A stretch of 64,000 bases of DNA from Mycobacterium paraffinicum (GTDB lineage Bacteria > Actinomycetota > Actinomycetes > Mycobacteriales > Mycobacteriaceae). The notes under the pieces are model-generated. The model saw only the letters and a list, made by a program, of their open reading frames with translations, was not told the DNA's origin and made no database searches. The stretch covers positions 62,001 through 126,000 of the forward strand of contig NZ_MPNT01000012.1 of NCBI RefSeq assembly GCF_001907675.1, written 5' to 3'. The position numbers were made by a program, and so were the translations under genes. Each line of letters opens with the position of its first letter. Position 1 is the stretch's first letter. Shown here piece by piece: positions 34,270 through 43,213 of this stretch.

Positions 34270-35463
34270 GTGACAACGAGCGAGCAGGCGGCGACGGTGC
34301 CGGTCGTCACCTTCGACTACACCACCACTGAGCCCGAGGGAACGTGGTTCGCTAAATACGATGAGCTGCGCGCTCAGTTTCCTTGGTACCGAAACGAATT
34401 TGGGCCTGGCTTCTGGACGGTCTGCAACTACGAGGGAATCCTGCAGATCATGCAGAACCCGGAGGCCTTCTCCAACAGCGTGGTTACCGCGCTGGATCCG
34501 AATCCACCGATCAAGTGGATACCGGAGATGCTGGACGGGGAGGAGCACAGGCAGTGGCGGCGCCAGCTAGGTCCGCTGTTCTCCCCTGGCGCAGTCGAGA
34601 AGCTCGAGTCCACGGTGCGCCAGCGCGCGATCGACCTCATCGACGGCCTCGCCAGTCGCGGCTCCTGCGACTTCATGGCCGACTTCGCCGCCCGCTTCCC
34701 GACCACGATCTTTCTGGAAATGATGGGACTGCCTGTCGAGGAACTCGACGAGTTCCTTGCATGGGAACACGACATCTTGCACGCCGGCGGTAGCGACGAG
34801 GAGAAGCTGCGCACGCAAATGACCGCGATGATGTCGGTGATGGGCCGGTTCACAACGGTCATTGCCGAGCGTCGCGAAGAACCGCGCGACGACATCGTCA
34901 GCAAGGCCCTGACCTACGAGATCGACGGCGAGCCGGTCACCGACCAGGATCTGTTGTCCTTCTGCCTGCTGATGTTCATGGCGGGCTTGGACACCGTCTC
35001 GGTCACTCTTGGCTGGATGTTTCTTCATCTGGCCCGCAACGACGACGACCGGCACAGGATCGTGAACGAGCCGGCCGTCATCCCCACCGCGGTCGAGGAG
35101 TTCGTCCGTGCCTACGCGATCGTGATCCCCGCCCGCAAGGTTATGCGGGACATCGACATTCAGGGCTGCCCGATGAAGGCCGGTGACATGGTGAACATCC
35201 CGCTGGCCGCGGCGACCCGCGACGATGCCGCCTTCACCGACGCGACGTCGGTGGACATCACCCGTAAACCGAACAACCACATCGGGTTCGGCGCTGGCCC
35301 GCACCGATGCCTCGGCTCACACCTGGCCCGTCAGGAACTCAGAATTGCCCTGGAGGAATGGCACAAGCGGATCCCTAACTACCGGGTGGCTCCGGACGCA
35401 CAGATGCTCGAAAGCGGCAGCCAGCTGGGACTGGAAAGCCTTCCGCTGGTCTGGGACATCTGA
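34270..35463 (+). CDS. Cytochrome P450
   Basis: 397 residues from GTG 34270 after GGAGGAAAC. The haem-binding motif FGAGPHRCLG places the Cys thiolate at residue 347. The I-helix oxygen-activation motif is FMAGLDTVSVT. Size and absence of a membrane anchor indicate a soluble bacterial class I enzyme needing a ferredoxin; the 3Fe-4S ferredoxin at 49411 is the only candidate in the window. Its stop overlaps the start of the CaiB paralogue. Regio-selective hydroxylation of a terpenoid or similar hydrocarbon skeleton is plausible but inferred from context. Confidence 0.95.
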   Translation: MTTSEQAATVPVVTFDYTTTEPEGTWFAKYDELRAQFPWYRNEFGPGFWTVCNYEGILQIMQNPEAFSNSVVTALDPNPPIKWIPEMLDGEEHRQWRRQLGPLFSPGAVEKLESTVRQRAIDLIDGLASRGSCDFMADFAARFPTTIFLEMMGLPVEELDEFLAWEHDILHAGGSDEEKLRTQMTAMMSVMGRFTTVIAERREEPRDDIVSKALTYEIDGEPVTDQDLLSFCLLMFMAGLDTVSVTLGWMFLHLARNDDDRHRIVNEPAVIPTAVEEFVRAYAIVIPARKVMRDIDIQGCPMKAGDMVNIPLAAATRDDAAFTDATSVDITRKPNNHIGFGAGPHRCLGSHLARQELRIALEEWHKRIPNYRVAPDAQMLESGSQLGLESLPLVWDI

Positions 35464-36692
35464 TGCGCAAGCCGCTCGACGGAGTTCGCGTGCTTGAGGT
35501 CGCGCAGTTCACCTACGTCCCCTCCGCCGGAGCCGTACTCGCCGACTGGGGTGCCGAGGTTATCAAGATCGAGCATCCCGTGACCGGCGATGCCCAACGG
35601 GGGTTGGTCAAGGTGCTCGGCGCGGCGGCCACCAAACCAGGATCGACCTTCGCGCCGATCATGGAAGCGCCCAATCGCGGAAAACGCAGCGTCGGAATGG
35701 CACTGGACAACGCCGACGTGCGCCCAGAGTTCGACGAGTTGATCCGCCGCAGTGACGTCTTCCTCACCAACTACCTCCCTTCAGCACGGACGAAGCTGCA
35801 CATCGACGTCGCCGACGTCCGAAAGGTCAACCCCGACATCATCTACGTGGCGGGCAGCGGATTCGGCATGAACGGACCCGACCGCGACGCGGGCGCCTAT
35901 GACGCGACAGCGTTCTGGGCCCGCGGCGGCAGCGCCGACGGACTCAATCCACCAGATGCCGATCAGTCGGCGTTCATGCCCGCAGGCGCCTACGGCGACA
36001 ACATCGGCGGCATCACCATCGCCGGGGGTGTGGCAGCGGCACTGTACGGCCGGCACGTCACCGGTGAGGCCTCGGTGCTCGACGTCTCCCTGCTCGCGGT
36101 CGGCGCTTGGGCTACCCAGTTCAGCGTCAACATGGCGATGTTGATGGGCGGACCGCTACCGAAGATCGAGCGCCGCACCCAAGCTCCGGGCAATCCTCTG
36201 ACCGGCGCCTACCGCACCTCAGACGGGAGGTTCGTCCAGCTGTCGATGCTGCAGCCCACCCGGTACTGGCCGGAGTTCTGCCGGCTGATGGGCCTGGACC
36301 AATACATCGAGGACCCGCGGTTCGAATCACTGCAGGCGATGGCCGAGCACGCTGATCTCGCCTACGGCATCGTCCACGACGCCATCGCAAAGCTGACTTT
36401 CGCCGAGTGCAAGGAGGTACTGAGCCGGGGCACCGGACAGTGGGCACCGGTCCAGGACGCCTGGGAATTGGCCCACGACGAAGGACTGACCGCCAACGGT
36501 CGGATCGCCCACATCGTTGACGTCGAGGGAAATCCGCAACACTTGGTGGCAAATCCGGTGCGGTTCGACGACGACCCTGCCGAACTGCAACGCGCCCCCC
36601 AGTTCGCCGAACACACCGACGACGTCCTCCGCGAACTCGGGGTGGACGACGAGCGCCTCATCGAATTGAAGATCGCCGGTGCCATCACCTAA
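35463..36692 (+). CDS. CaiB/BaiF (family III) CoA-transferase, paralogue of 15331-16560
   Basis: 409 residues, the same length as the 15331 gene product. The start is MRKPLDGVRVLEVAQFTYVP and the catalytic D179 lies in AYGDNIGGITIAG. Start and stop overlap the P450 and TetR genes respectively, giving a P450/CoA-transferase/TetR operon. The paralogy with the transferase of the Ldi operon suggests that both act on related acids. Confidence 0.92.
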   Translation: MRKPLDGVRVLEVAQFTYVPSAGAVLADWGAEVIKIEHPVTGDAQRGLVKVLGAAATKPGSTFAPIMEAPNRGKRSVGMALDNADVRPEFDELIRRSDVFLTNYLPSARTKLHIDVADVRKVNPDIIYVAGSGFGMNGPDRDAGAYDATAFWARGGSADGLNPPDADQSAFMPAGAYGDNIGGITIAGGVAAALYGRHVTGEASVLDVSLLAVGAWATQFSVNMAMLMGGPLPKIERRTQAPGNPLTGAYRTSDGRFVQLSMLQPTRYWPEFCRLMGLDQYIEDPRFESLQAMAEHADLAYGIVHDAIAKLTFAECKEVLSRGTGQWAPVQDAWELAHDEGLTANGRIAHIVDVEGNPQHLVANPVRFDDDPAELQRAPQFAEHTDDVLRELGVDDERLIELKIAGAIT

Positions 36693-37374
36693 GGCCGCCC
36701 CTTTGGTGACGACCCTCGACGAAAAGGGCAGCGTCAAGGATCGGTTGATCCGCGCCGCGGACGCAGAGATCACCGCCTGCGGCATCAATGCCGTGCAGAT
36801 GGACGTGGTCGCCAAGAATGCGGGCGTCTCCCGAGCCACCGCATTCCGCCAACTCGGCAGCGTCTCGGAGATGCTGGTGCAGGTCGCGCTGCTGCGAGCG
36901 CGCCGACACGTAGCGGCGGTAGAGGCGCTGATGGCTCCGAAGACCGGTGTCTTCGCCAAACTGGAAGCCGCTCTTGTGTATACGGCTCAGGAATTACCGT
37001 CAGATCCGTCGATTTCCGCTCTGATCGCCCGGGGTGCAGCCAGCGTGCACGACCCTCGGGTGCACCAGGTTGCCATGGATGTGATGGGTCCGGTGCTGGA
37101 CGACGGCCAACGTAGCGGCCAGATACGCACCGACATCGACACCGACGAAATGGTCGACTTTCTGGTGGAGCAGACGTACCTCGCCGCCGAGGAGATCGAT
37201 AGGTCCGTCGACGAGGTTCGGCGTCGCTTTCGCCATTTCATCGTCCCTGGGCTGGCCGCGCCGAAAGGCTTGGGCGGTGCACACATTTCGCGGACCATGG
37301 AGGTCCGGGGCGCGGTGACGACGGCGATTGAGGCACTGACCGATTTCGCCGACCTCTTGCGTCGCTCCGAGTGA
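36679..37374 (+). CDS. TetR family transcriptional regulator
   Basis: Up to 231 residues from GTG 36679; GTG 36706 (VTTLDEKGSVKDRL) is an alternative start. The N-terminal helix-turn-helix is IRAADAEITACGINAVQMDV, then VAKNAGVSRATAFRQLGSVS. The C-terminal ligand domain is about 150 residues. It overlaps the CoA-transferase stop, so it is made together with the P450 operon. It is the only single-domain TetR gene inside regions 2-3, and thus the best candidate for reading the six ACATRGNTWACTWRGT sites. Confidence 0.9.
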   Translation: MPSPKAAPLVTTLDEKGSVKDRLIRAADAEITACGINAVQMDVVAKNAGVSRATAFRQLGSVSEMLVQVALLRARRHVAAVEALMAPKTGVFAKLEAALVYTAQELPSDPSISALIARGAASVHDPRVHQVAMDVMGPVLDDGQRSGQIRTDIDTDEMVDFLVEQTYLAAEEIDRSVDEVRRRFRHFIVPGLAAPKGLGGAHISRTMEVRGAVTTAIEALTDFADLLRRSE

Positions 37375-37401
37375 GCGTGGCGGCACGTTCATTGCAGGCG
37401 G

Positions 37402-38229
37402 TCATCCGTTGCGGATCGCTGCTGCAAGTTTCCGGGGCGCATCAATCATGACAAAGGCTGAGCAGTCGGGGATCTCGATCAACGTGGCATGCGGGAACGC
37501 GTCGCGTAGTCGTCGAGCGTGACCCAGGGGAAACAGCTGATCCTCGGTGCCCCACGCCAAGGTGACGGGTCGGTCGAAAGCTTCGATCGCCGGCGCGGCG
37601 CGCAGTGTGAGAACCGGGTCCAATGAGGCGGTCACCGTGACGGCGTCGCGGCGGGCCGCCGCGCTGGTGCCAAAGGCTCCGAAGATCTCCCGCTGCCGCT
37701 CAGGAGCGGGGGGGTGCTTGCACACCGCCTTGAGGAAGAATGCCTGCCCTGGTCCGCTGGCCAGCATGCGTACAACGGCACCACCCAGCGCGGTGCTGAA
37801 ACGGCACAGCTTGACGATCTGCGCGAACGAGCCAGGCGGAAAGTGTTCGTAGCTGTCGCAATTGGTGAGCACCAAGCGGGCGATCCGGGATGTGTCCAGC
37901 GTTGGATCACCTAGCGACGCCAGCACCAGGCCGCCGCCGGTGTCGTTGGCCACCACAGTGACGTCGGTCAGATCGAGGACTTCCATGAAGTGGACGATGC
38001 GACGGGCGGCCGCCTCAGCGCCGAGGTCGGCACCGTCGGTGGCCGTGCGGTGGGCTCCCAGCGGCCAAGTGGGGGTGATGCAGCGGAAGCCGTCCCCCAG
38101 TTCAGCCACGACGTCGTTCCACACTGCGCCGGTAACGTAGACGCCGTGCACGAACAGGATCGTCGGACCCGTTCCGCCGTCGGTGTATTCGATGTCCAAG
38201 CCGTCGACTCGTACCTTCTTGGTCGTCAC
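37402..38229 (-). CDS. Alpha/beta hydrolase-fold protein with Asp at the nucleophile elbow
   Basis: 275 residues from GTG 38229 after GGAGAACC. The oxyanion motif is LFVHGVYVTGAVWNDVV. The elbow reads VVANDTGGGLVLA, with Asp where esterases have Ser, as in haloalkane dehalogenases and epoxide hydrolases. Near the C-terminus, where a GHF-type catalytic His is expected, the sequence is PDCSAFVMIDAPRKL with no His. A family of actinobacterial proteins with ND-x-GG and no His at this place exists, so this may be a family trait, not decay. It is last in a seven-gene minus-strand run. Confidence 0.8.
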   Translation of the reverse strand: MTTKKVRVDGLDIEYTDGGTGPTILFVHGVYVTGAVWNDVVAELGDGFRCITPTWPLGAHRTATDGADLGAEAAARRIVHFMEVLDLTDVTVVANDTGGGLVLASLGDPTLDTSRIARLVLTNCDSYEHFPPGSFAQIVKLCRFSTALGGAVVRMLASGPGQAFFLKAVCKHPPAPERQREIFGAFGTSAAARRDAVTVTASLDPVLTLRAAPAIEAFDRPVTLAWGTEDQLFPLGHARRLRDAFPHATLIEIPDCSAFVMIDAPRKLAAAIRNG

Positions 38230-38245
38230 GTCGGTTCTCCTTGCA

Positions 38246-39001
38246 TCAATGTCCGCCAAACTCGGGGTGCCGTCGTTCCCGAAAGGCGCGCGCACCTTCT
38301 TTGAAGTCAGCAGATTCGATTAACGCCAACTGCCCCTCGGCTTCGATCGCTTGCACCGGCTCGAGTGCGCCGAGCGTCGCTGCGGCCAACGCGCGCTTGG
38401 TCCAGCCAAACGCCAACGTCGGACCGCCGGAGACCGACCGCAGAACGTCGGCCAGCACAGACTGGTAGTCGTCTTCGCCAGTCAAATAGGAGATCATTCC
38501 CCACTCGAATGCCGTTGCCGCGGAAACTTTCTCAGCCGTCATCGCCATGCGCGCCGTGCGTGCTCGCCCGATCAGTCCTGGCAGCAGCGCGGACGCACCG
38601 CCGTCCGGCATCAGCCCGACCCGGGTGAAGGCCAACTGAAAGTATGCCGAGGGTGCGGCCACCACCAGATCACAGGCCAGCGCGAGAGGGCATCCGAAGC
38701 CCACTGCAGCGCCGTTGACGCCGGCAACCACGGGCTTGGGCAGCCCGACGATCGCCCGCACGACCCGGTTCGCGGCTTCGGCGGCGCCTGCGGTATCACC
38801 ACCGGTGAGGTCGCCACCGGAACAGAACGCTCGGCCGGCGCCGGTGAGCAGCACCGCGCGGACTGAGTCATCCGACCCGGCGCCGCGGATGTGCGCCGAC
38901 AACTCGTCGAGCATCGGTGTGTCGACGGCGTTGAGCTTCTCCGGCCGGTCCAGCCGGATCCGCAGCACAGTGTCGTCGCGATCGACCGAGATGCCATTCA
39001 C
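38246..39001 (-). CDS. Enoyl-CoA hydratase/isomerase (crotonase family)
   Basis: 251 residues from GTG 39001. It shows RLDRPEKLNAVDTPMLDEL, the first oxyanion loop AFCSGGDLTGG and the second GAAVGFGCPLALACDLVVAA. At the second catalytic site, where a hydratase Glu is expected, it reads TRVGLMPDGGASALLP. It follows the ACAD gene by 10 bp. It probably hydrates or isomerises the enoyl-CoA made by that dehydrogenase. Confidence 0.9.
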   Translation of the reverse strand: MNGISVDRDDTVLRIRLDRPEKLNAVDTPMLDELSAHIRGAGSDDSVRAVLLTGAGRAFCSGGDLTGGDTAGAAEAANRVVRAIVGLPKPVVAGVNGAAVGFGCPLALACDLVVAAPSAYFQLAFTRVGLMPDGGASALLPGLIGRARTARMAMTAEKVSAATAFEWGMISYLTGEDDYQSVLADVLRSVSGGPTLAFGWTKRALAAATLGALEPVQAIEAEGQLALIESADFKEGARAFRERRHPEFGGH

Positions 39002-39011
39002 GACAACGGGT

Positions 39012-40154
39012 TCACAAGCCCAAGTCGCGGCCGATGATGTCTTTCATGATCTCGGTGGTGCCGCCGAAGATCGTCATGATGCGGTTGTCCAGGTAGTCGC
39101 GTGCAACCCGGTATTCCGTCATATAGCCGTATCCGCCGTGCAGCTGCACGCAGCCATCGATGACCTTCTTCGCGGTCTCGGTGCACCACCACTTGGCTTT
39201 CGACGCCTCGACCGCCGTCAGTTCACCGTCGACCACAGCCTGCAGGCAACGGTCGATGTACTGCTCGCCGATTTCGAGCTCGGTGTCCATCTCGGCCAAC
39301 AGGAACCGGTTGTGCTGGAAACTGCCGATCGGCTGGCCGAAGGCTTTGCGGTCCTTGGCGTATTGCAATGTCTGCCGCCAGGTCTCGCGCGCACCGGCGA
39401 TCGCTGAGATGGCGATGGACAGCCGCTCCGACGGGAGGTTGTGCATCAGATGATAAAAGCCGCGTCCCTCCTTGCCCAGCAGGTTCGCCGACGGCACCCG
39501 CACGTTTTCGAAGGCCAGCTCGGCGGTGTCCTGGTAGTGCAATCCCATCTTCTCGAGCTTGCGTCCGCGGCTGAAACCCTCCATGCCCGCCTCGACCACC
39601 AGCAGCGTGAAGCCCTTGTGGCCGGCGTCGGGGTCGGTACGACACACCACCACCACCAGGTCGGCGTTGATACCCGAGGAGATGAATGTTTTGGCGCCGT
39701 TGATGATCCAGTCGTCGCCATCGCGGACGGCCGAGGTGCGGATACCGGCCAGGTCGCTGCCAGCGCCAGGCTCGGTCATCGCGACAGCGACAATCAATTC
39801 GCCGCTGATGATGCCCGGCAGCCAGCGCTCCTTCTGTTCGTCGTTGGCCAGTGACGAGAAGTACGGGCCGACAACGTCGTTCTGCAAGCTCAGCGACGGC
39901 GACGGCCCCCCGTAGCGGGCGATCTCCTCGTCGATCACGGCGTTGAACCGGAAGTCGTCGACTCCCCCGCCGCCGTATTGCTCGGGCATGTTGAAACCGA
40001 TCAGGCCGTACTTGCCGGCGGCGACGAACGCCGAGCGGTCGACGATGCGGTCACTCTCCCACTTCTCGGCGTTGGGCACCAGCTCACGTTCGATGAACTG
40101 CCGGACCGTCTCGCGGAACGCCTCGTGCTCGGGCTCCAGAACGAGTCTTTTCAT
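39012..40154 (-). CDS. Acyl-CoA dehydrogenase
   Basis: 380 residues. Motifs: AVAMTEPGAGSDLAGIRT, WIINGAKTFISSG, QLHGGYGYMTEYRVARDYLD and IFGGTTEIMKDIIGRDLGL. The last motif, T-E-I-M in place of the commoner N-E-I-Q, is typical of long or branched-chain mycobacterial FadE proteins. It sits 9 bp after a MaoC-like gene and before a crotonase, as part of one operon. Confidence 0.94.
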   Translation of the reverse strand: MKRLVLEPEHEAFRETVRQFIERELVPNAEKWESDRIVDRSAFVAAGKYGLIGFNMPEQYGGGGVDDFRFNAVIDEEIARYGGPSPSLSLQNDVVGPYFSSLANDEQKERWLPGIISGELIVAVAMTEPGAGSDLAGIRTSAVRDGDDWIINGAKTFISSGINADLVVVVCRTDPDAGHKGFTLLVVEAGMEGFSRGRKLEKMGLHYQDTAELAFENVRVPSANLLGKEGRGFYHLMHNLPSERLSIAISAIAGARETWRQTLQYAKDRKAFGQPIGSFQHNRFLLAEMDTELEIGEQYIDRCLQAVVDGELTAVEASKAKWWCTETAKKVIDGCVQLHGGYGYMTEYRVARDYLDNRIMTIFGGTTEIMKDIIGRDLGL

Positions 40155-40163
40155 GTGGTGGTC

Positions 40164-41489
40164 TCACTCTCCATACAGTCGTCGCATCTCTTCACCGACT
40201 TTGCCAGACACTCGCGACACGACCTGCGCGCCCCGCCTTCGCAGGTCGGCGTCCGGGATCGGCAGCACCACCGCACCGGAAGTCTTCGACGGCAGCAACA
40301 CCTTGGCGGTGCCCCGTGTGGTGGTTTCGTTCCGCTGGCTGGTGGCGAAGACGTCCAATGACACTAAGTCATCGGGCCCGTCACCCTTCGCGGTGACCGT
40401 GCCGGTGCACCGGTGCACGTCGCCGTGGTAGTTGAAGCCACGCAGCTGCAGGTCCATTTCGGCCAGCCAACCGTCGTCGCCGATCCAGTTGGTGATCAAA
40501 TGGCTCACCCATGCTGCGCGCATCTGTCCGTAGTCGTAGGGCGCCGGAATACCCAGGGCCTGAGCGCGTGCGGCATCCCAGTGCAGTCGTTGCACGACAT
40601 CGGGGACGCCATATTCATCGGGCTGGTAGAAGGCGGGCATCCGCTTGCGCAGTTGGTGGGCAAACTTCAATGGCCCCACGCCGTAACCGCCCCAGCCCCA
40701 CCCCATGTGCATCGAGATGATGTCGACGACGGTCAACGGCCCCTTGATGATTCCGGGAAGTTCGTCGCCGACCGAGATGTCCTCCCACCATTGCGGATCG
40801 GCGCCTCGCCGTCGTTCTGCCTCGTACTCTTCCTCGACTTGGGCGAATTCCTCGGGAGTCCAGTGCTTGCGTTGTATGTCTTTGAGCTTGCCGGACTTCT
40901 TCGAACCGTGACGCTCGGCGTTGATGTAGGACTCGTCGCGGGTCGCGATCGGGTTGCCATCGATGTCGACGTAGAGGTAGCGGTAAGTCTCCTTGACCGA
41001 ACGCCCACCGGAGAATTCGCTGTCCTTCACCTGAACGTCGAGCGTGTAGTTCTCCGCGAGCACCGGCCGACCCGCGTAGATCGGGCGGTACCACGTCCAC
41101 TTCACCCCCGAGTAGTACTTCCCGGTCCCGCGAAACAGACCGCGAAACAGCTTCTTTCGCTCCGGGTCGGTGAATTTCGGGGTTTGGTCCAGGCCCGTCG
41201 CTATCGGGAAGGTCGGCGATGCGATCTGTCCGTGCCAGCGCGTGGTCGGTCCGTAGGCCGGATCGTAGAACAGCGGGTTGTCGTCACCGCAGCCGAACGC
41301 GAAGTGCGTGATGGCATCGGCTGACGGCAGCTTGTGCCACGCTTCGTCGCGCTGGTGAACGGGAATTCCGATCTGCCCTTTGGCGCGTTCGATGTCCTCG
41401 TCGGTGATGCGGCCCTCTTCGGCGGCCAGATCATCCCCGGTCGCTTCGCTCGCCCCCGCGTCAGCACCGGGCTTTTGGGTGGTGGTCAT
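40164..41489 (-). CDS. Large MaoC-like / FAS1-like dehydratase, double hotdog
   Basis: 441 residues. The N-terminal hotdog unit contains ITHFAFGCGDDNPLFYDPAY and IASPTFPIATGL, as in FAS1-like dehydratase domains. The C-terminal unit contains DYGQMRAAWVSHLITNWIGD and LQLRGFNYHGDVHRCTGTV. In the first unit the classical MaoC catalytic His (D-x4-H) is replaced by Phe (DDNPLFYD), so catalysis may use the second unit or a different residue. It probably hydrates a bulky enoyl-CoA. It lies between a mycofactocin-type SDR and an ACAD. Confidence 0.85.
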   Translation of the reverse strand: MTTTQKPGADAGASEATGDDLAAEEGRITDEDIERAKGQIGIPVHQRDEAWHKLPSADAITHFAFGCGDDNPLFYDPAYGPTTRWHGQIASPTFPIATGLDQTPKFTDPERKKLFRGLFRGTGKYYSGVKWTWYRPIYAGRPVLAENYTLDVQVKDSEFSGGRSVKETYRYLYVDIDGNPIATRDESYINAERHGSKKSGKLKDIQRKHWTPEEFAQVEEEYEAERRRGADPQWWEDISVGDELPGIIKGPLTVVDIISMHMGWGWGGYGVGPLKFAHQLRKRMPAFYQPDEYGVPDVVQRLHWDAARAQALGIPAPYDYGQMRAAWVSHLITNWIGDDGWLAEMDLQLRGFNYHGDVHRCTGTVTAKGDGPDDLVSLDVFATSQRNETTTRGTAKVLLPSKTSGAVVLPIPDADLRRRGAQVVSRVSGKVGEEMRRLYGE

Positions 41490-41497
41490 CGGTCCTC

Positions 41498-42361
41498 CTA
41501 GAACTTCAGCATGGCGCCGGCGTCGACCTTGAACTGCAGGCCCGTCACATACCGGGACTCGTCAGAGGCCAGGAAGCACACCGCGTTCGAGATGTCCGAG
41601 GCTTCGACGTACGGGGTGGGCATCGCCTGCATGGCGGGGAACGCCAGCAGGGCGTCGTCGCGGCTCGGCGCCTCGAGGTCCGGCCGGAACTGCCGGTACA
41701 TCGGCGCACTGTTGAGCATCGACGTGTTCACGTTTGTGGGATGAACGACGTTGGCGCGGATGGATTGGGGCGCCAGTTGCGCGGCGAGCTGCAGAGTGTA
41801 GGAATCCACCAGCTGCTTGGCGTAGCTGTAGCCTGCGCCGCCGGGGCCCTGCGGGCCGCCCGCCCCGGGGGGCTGTGCGGCCGCGATGAGGCCGGCGACC
41901 GATCCGGTGGTGATGATCGACGCTCCCGACTTCAGATACGGGAGCGCGGCGTGGACCGTGTTGACGACGCCGACGAAGTCCACGTCGAAGGCATCGGCGA
42001 AGGCCTGAACCGGCAGATGAGCACCCAGCGGACAGATGCCCGCGTTGGCGATGACTACGTCGAGTTTGCCGAATTCGGCCACCGCGTTGGCTAGTTCGCG
42101 GCTCACGGCCGCCCGGTCGCGGACGTCGACTTCGGCGGTGTACGCCTTGCGACCGGTCTTCTCCACCTCCAGACCGGCTTCCTCGAGATCGCGCGATGTC
42201 GCCAGCGGGTACTCGTTGGTGTCGATGTCGTGACAGATGTCGAAGAGGATGGCGTCCGCGCCCTCCTCTGCCAGCTTGACGGCGTGGCTGCGGCCCTGGC
42301 CGCGGGCGCCCCCGGTGATCAGAACGACTTTTCCTGCTACGCGTCCCACGCTCTCCGCCAT
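41498..42361 (-). CDS. Mycofactocin-coupled short-chain dehydrogenase
   Basis: 287 residues from ATG 42361. The start GKVVLITGGARGQGRSHAVK, the DICHDIDTNEYPLATSRDLE insert after the second strand, NAGICPLGAH and YSYAK with a Gly/Pro-rich insert just before it are the marks of the mycofactocin-associated SDR family (TIGR03971). These enzymes hold NAD(H) tightly and pass electrons to the peptide-derived cofactor mycofactocin. No mycofactocin biosynthesis gene is in the window. It may oxidise a hydroxyacyl-CoA or an alcohol from this cluster. Confidence 0.9.
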   Translation of the reverse strand: MAESVGRVAGKVVLITGGARGQGRSHAVKLAEEGADAILFDICHDIDTNEYPLATSRDLEEAGLEVEKTGRKAYTAEVDVRDRAAVSRELANAVAEFGKLDVVIANAGICPLGAHLPVQAFADAFDVDFVGVVNTVHAALPYLKSGASIITTGSVAGLIAAAQPPGAGGPQGPGGAGYSYAKQLVDSYTLQLAAQLAPQSIRANVVHPTNVNTSMLNSAPMYRQFRPDLEAPSRDDALLAFPAMQAMPTPYVEASDISNAVCFLASDESRYVTGLQFKVDAGAMLKF

Positions 42362-42363
42362 GC

Positions 42364-43173
42364 TCAACGTGCCTTCCATTCAGGGAGACGCTTTTCAGCG
42401 AAGGCCCGTGGGCCCTCCTTGGCGTCTTCGGATTTCAACAACTCGGTGAATTCGCGAGTCGTGCGCTCCCACTTGGGTTCCTCCGCGCCGATGATCCCGT
42501 TGTCTGCACCGTAGGCGACTCGTTTGCTGGTTTGTACCGACAACGGCGCGTTGCAGGTGATCCGCGCGGCGAGTGCCAGGGCGGCTTCCACGACGGTACC
42601 GTCCGGCACGACCTCATTGATCAGGCCCCACCGCAGCGCGTCGGCCGCGGACATGGGCTCACCTGTCAACACCAGCTCCAACGCGACCTTGCGTGGCAGC
42701 TGTTCGACGATCCGGAACACGCCGCCCGCCCCGGCGATCAGGCCGCGTTTCACCTCGGGCAGCCCGAAAGTTGCGCTCTGGCAGGCGATCACCAGATCGC
42801 TGGCCAGGGCGAGCTCTGAGCCGCCGCCGAGCGCGGTGCCGTTCACTGCGGCGATTGTGGGTTTGTCGATGAAGTGATGCACGTAGCCGGCGAAGCCCCA
42901 TTCAGGGTGCTCCGCGTGGTAGAGATTCTCGCCGCGCGAGACGGCCTTGAGATCGGCTCCGGCACAGAATGACTTCTCGCCGGCACCGGTGATGACGACC
43001 GCCCGCACCTCGGGATCGCGCTGCGCCTCCTCGAGCGCGTCACCCACGGCCGTGCTCACCGCCCCGTTAACGGCGTTGCGCGCGTCAGGCCGATTGATGG
43101 TGATCAACGAGACGTTGCCACGCAGCTCCACGCTGGCCGCCAAGCTCGCCACGTCGGTCGCAGTTTCGGTCAC
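42364..43173 (-). CDS. Enoyl-CoA hydratase/isomerase (crotonase family)
   Basis: 269 residues from GTG 43173 after GAGAGGAA. It shows LITINRPDARNAVNGAVS, SFCAGADLKAVSRG, GTALGGGSELALASDLVIA and FGLPEVKRGLIAGAGGVFR. The E in LPEVKRGL is at the position of the hydratase Glu. Length and motifs fit an authentic enoyl-CoA hydratase. It is placed between a CoA ligase and the mycofactocin SDR, so ligase, dehydrogenases, hydratases and SDR form a complete beta-oxidation-like set. Confidence 0.92.
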   Translation of the reverse strand: MTETATDVASLAASVELRGNVSLITINRPDARNAVNGAVSTAVGDALEEAQRDPEVRAVVITGAGEKSFCAGADLKAVSRGENLYHAEHPEWGFAGYVHHFIDKPTIAAVNGTALGGGSELALASDLVIACQSATFGLPEVKRGLIAGAGGVFRIVEQLPRKVALELVLTGEPMSAADALRWGLINEVVPDGTVVEAALALAARITCNAPLSVQTSKRVAYGADNGIIGAEEPKWERTTREFTELLKSEDAKEGPRAFAEKRLPEWKAR

Positions 43174-43213
43174 TACGGTTCCTCTCCAAGTCGATGGTTG
43201 CCTGATAGGCGTT

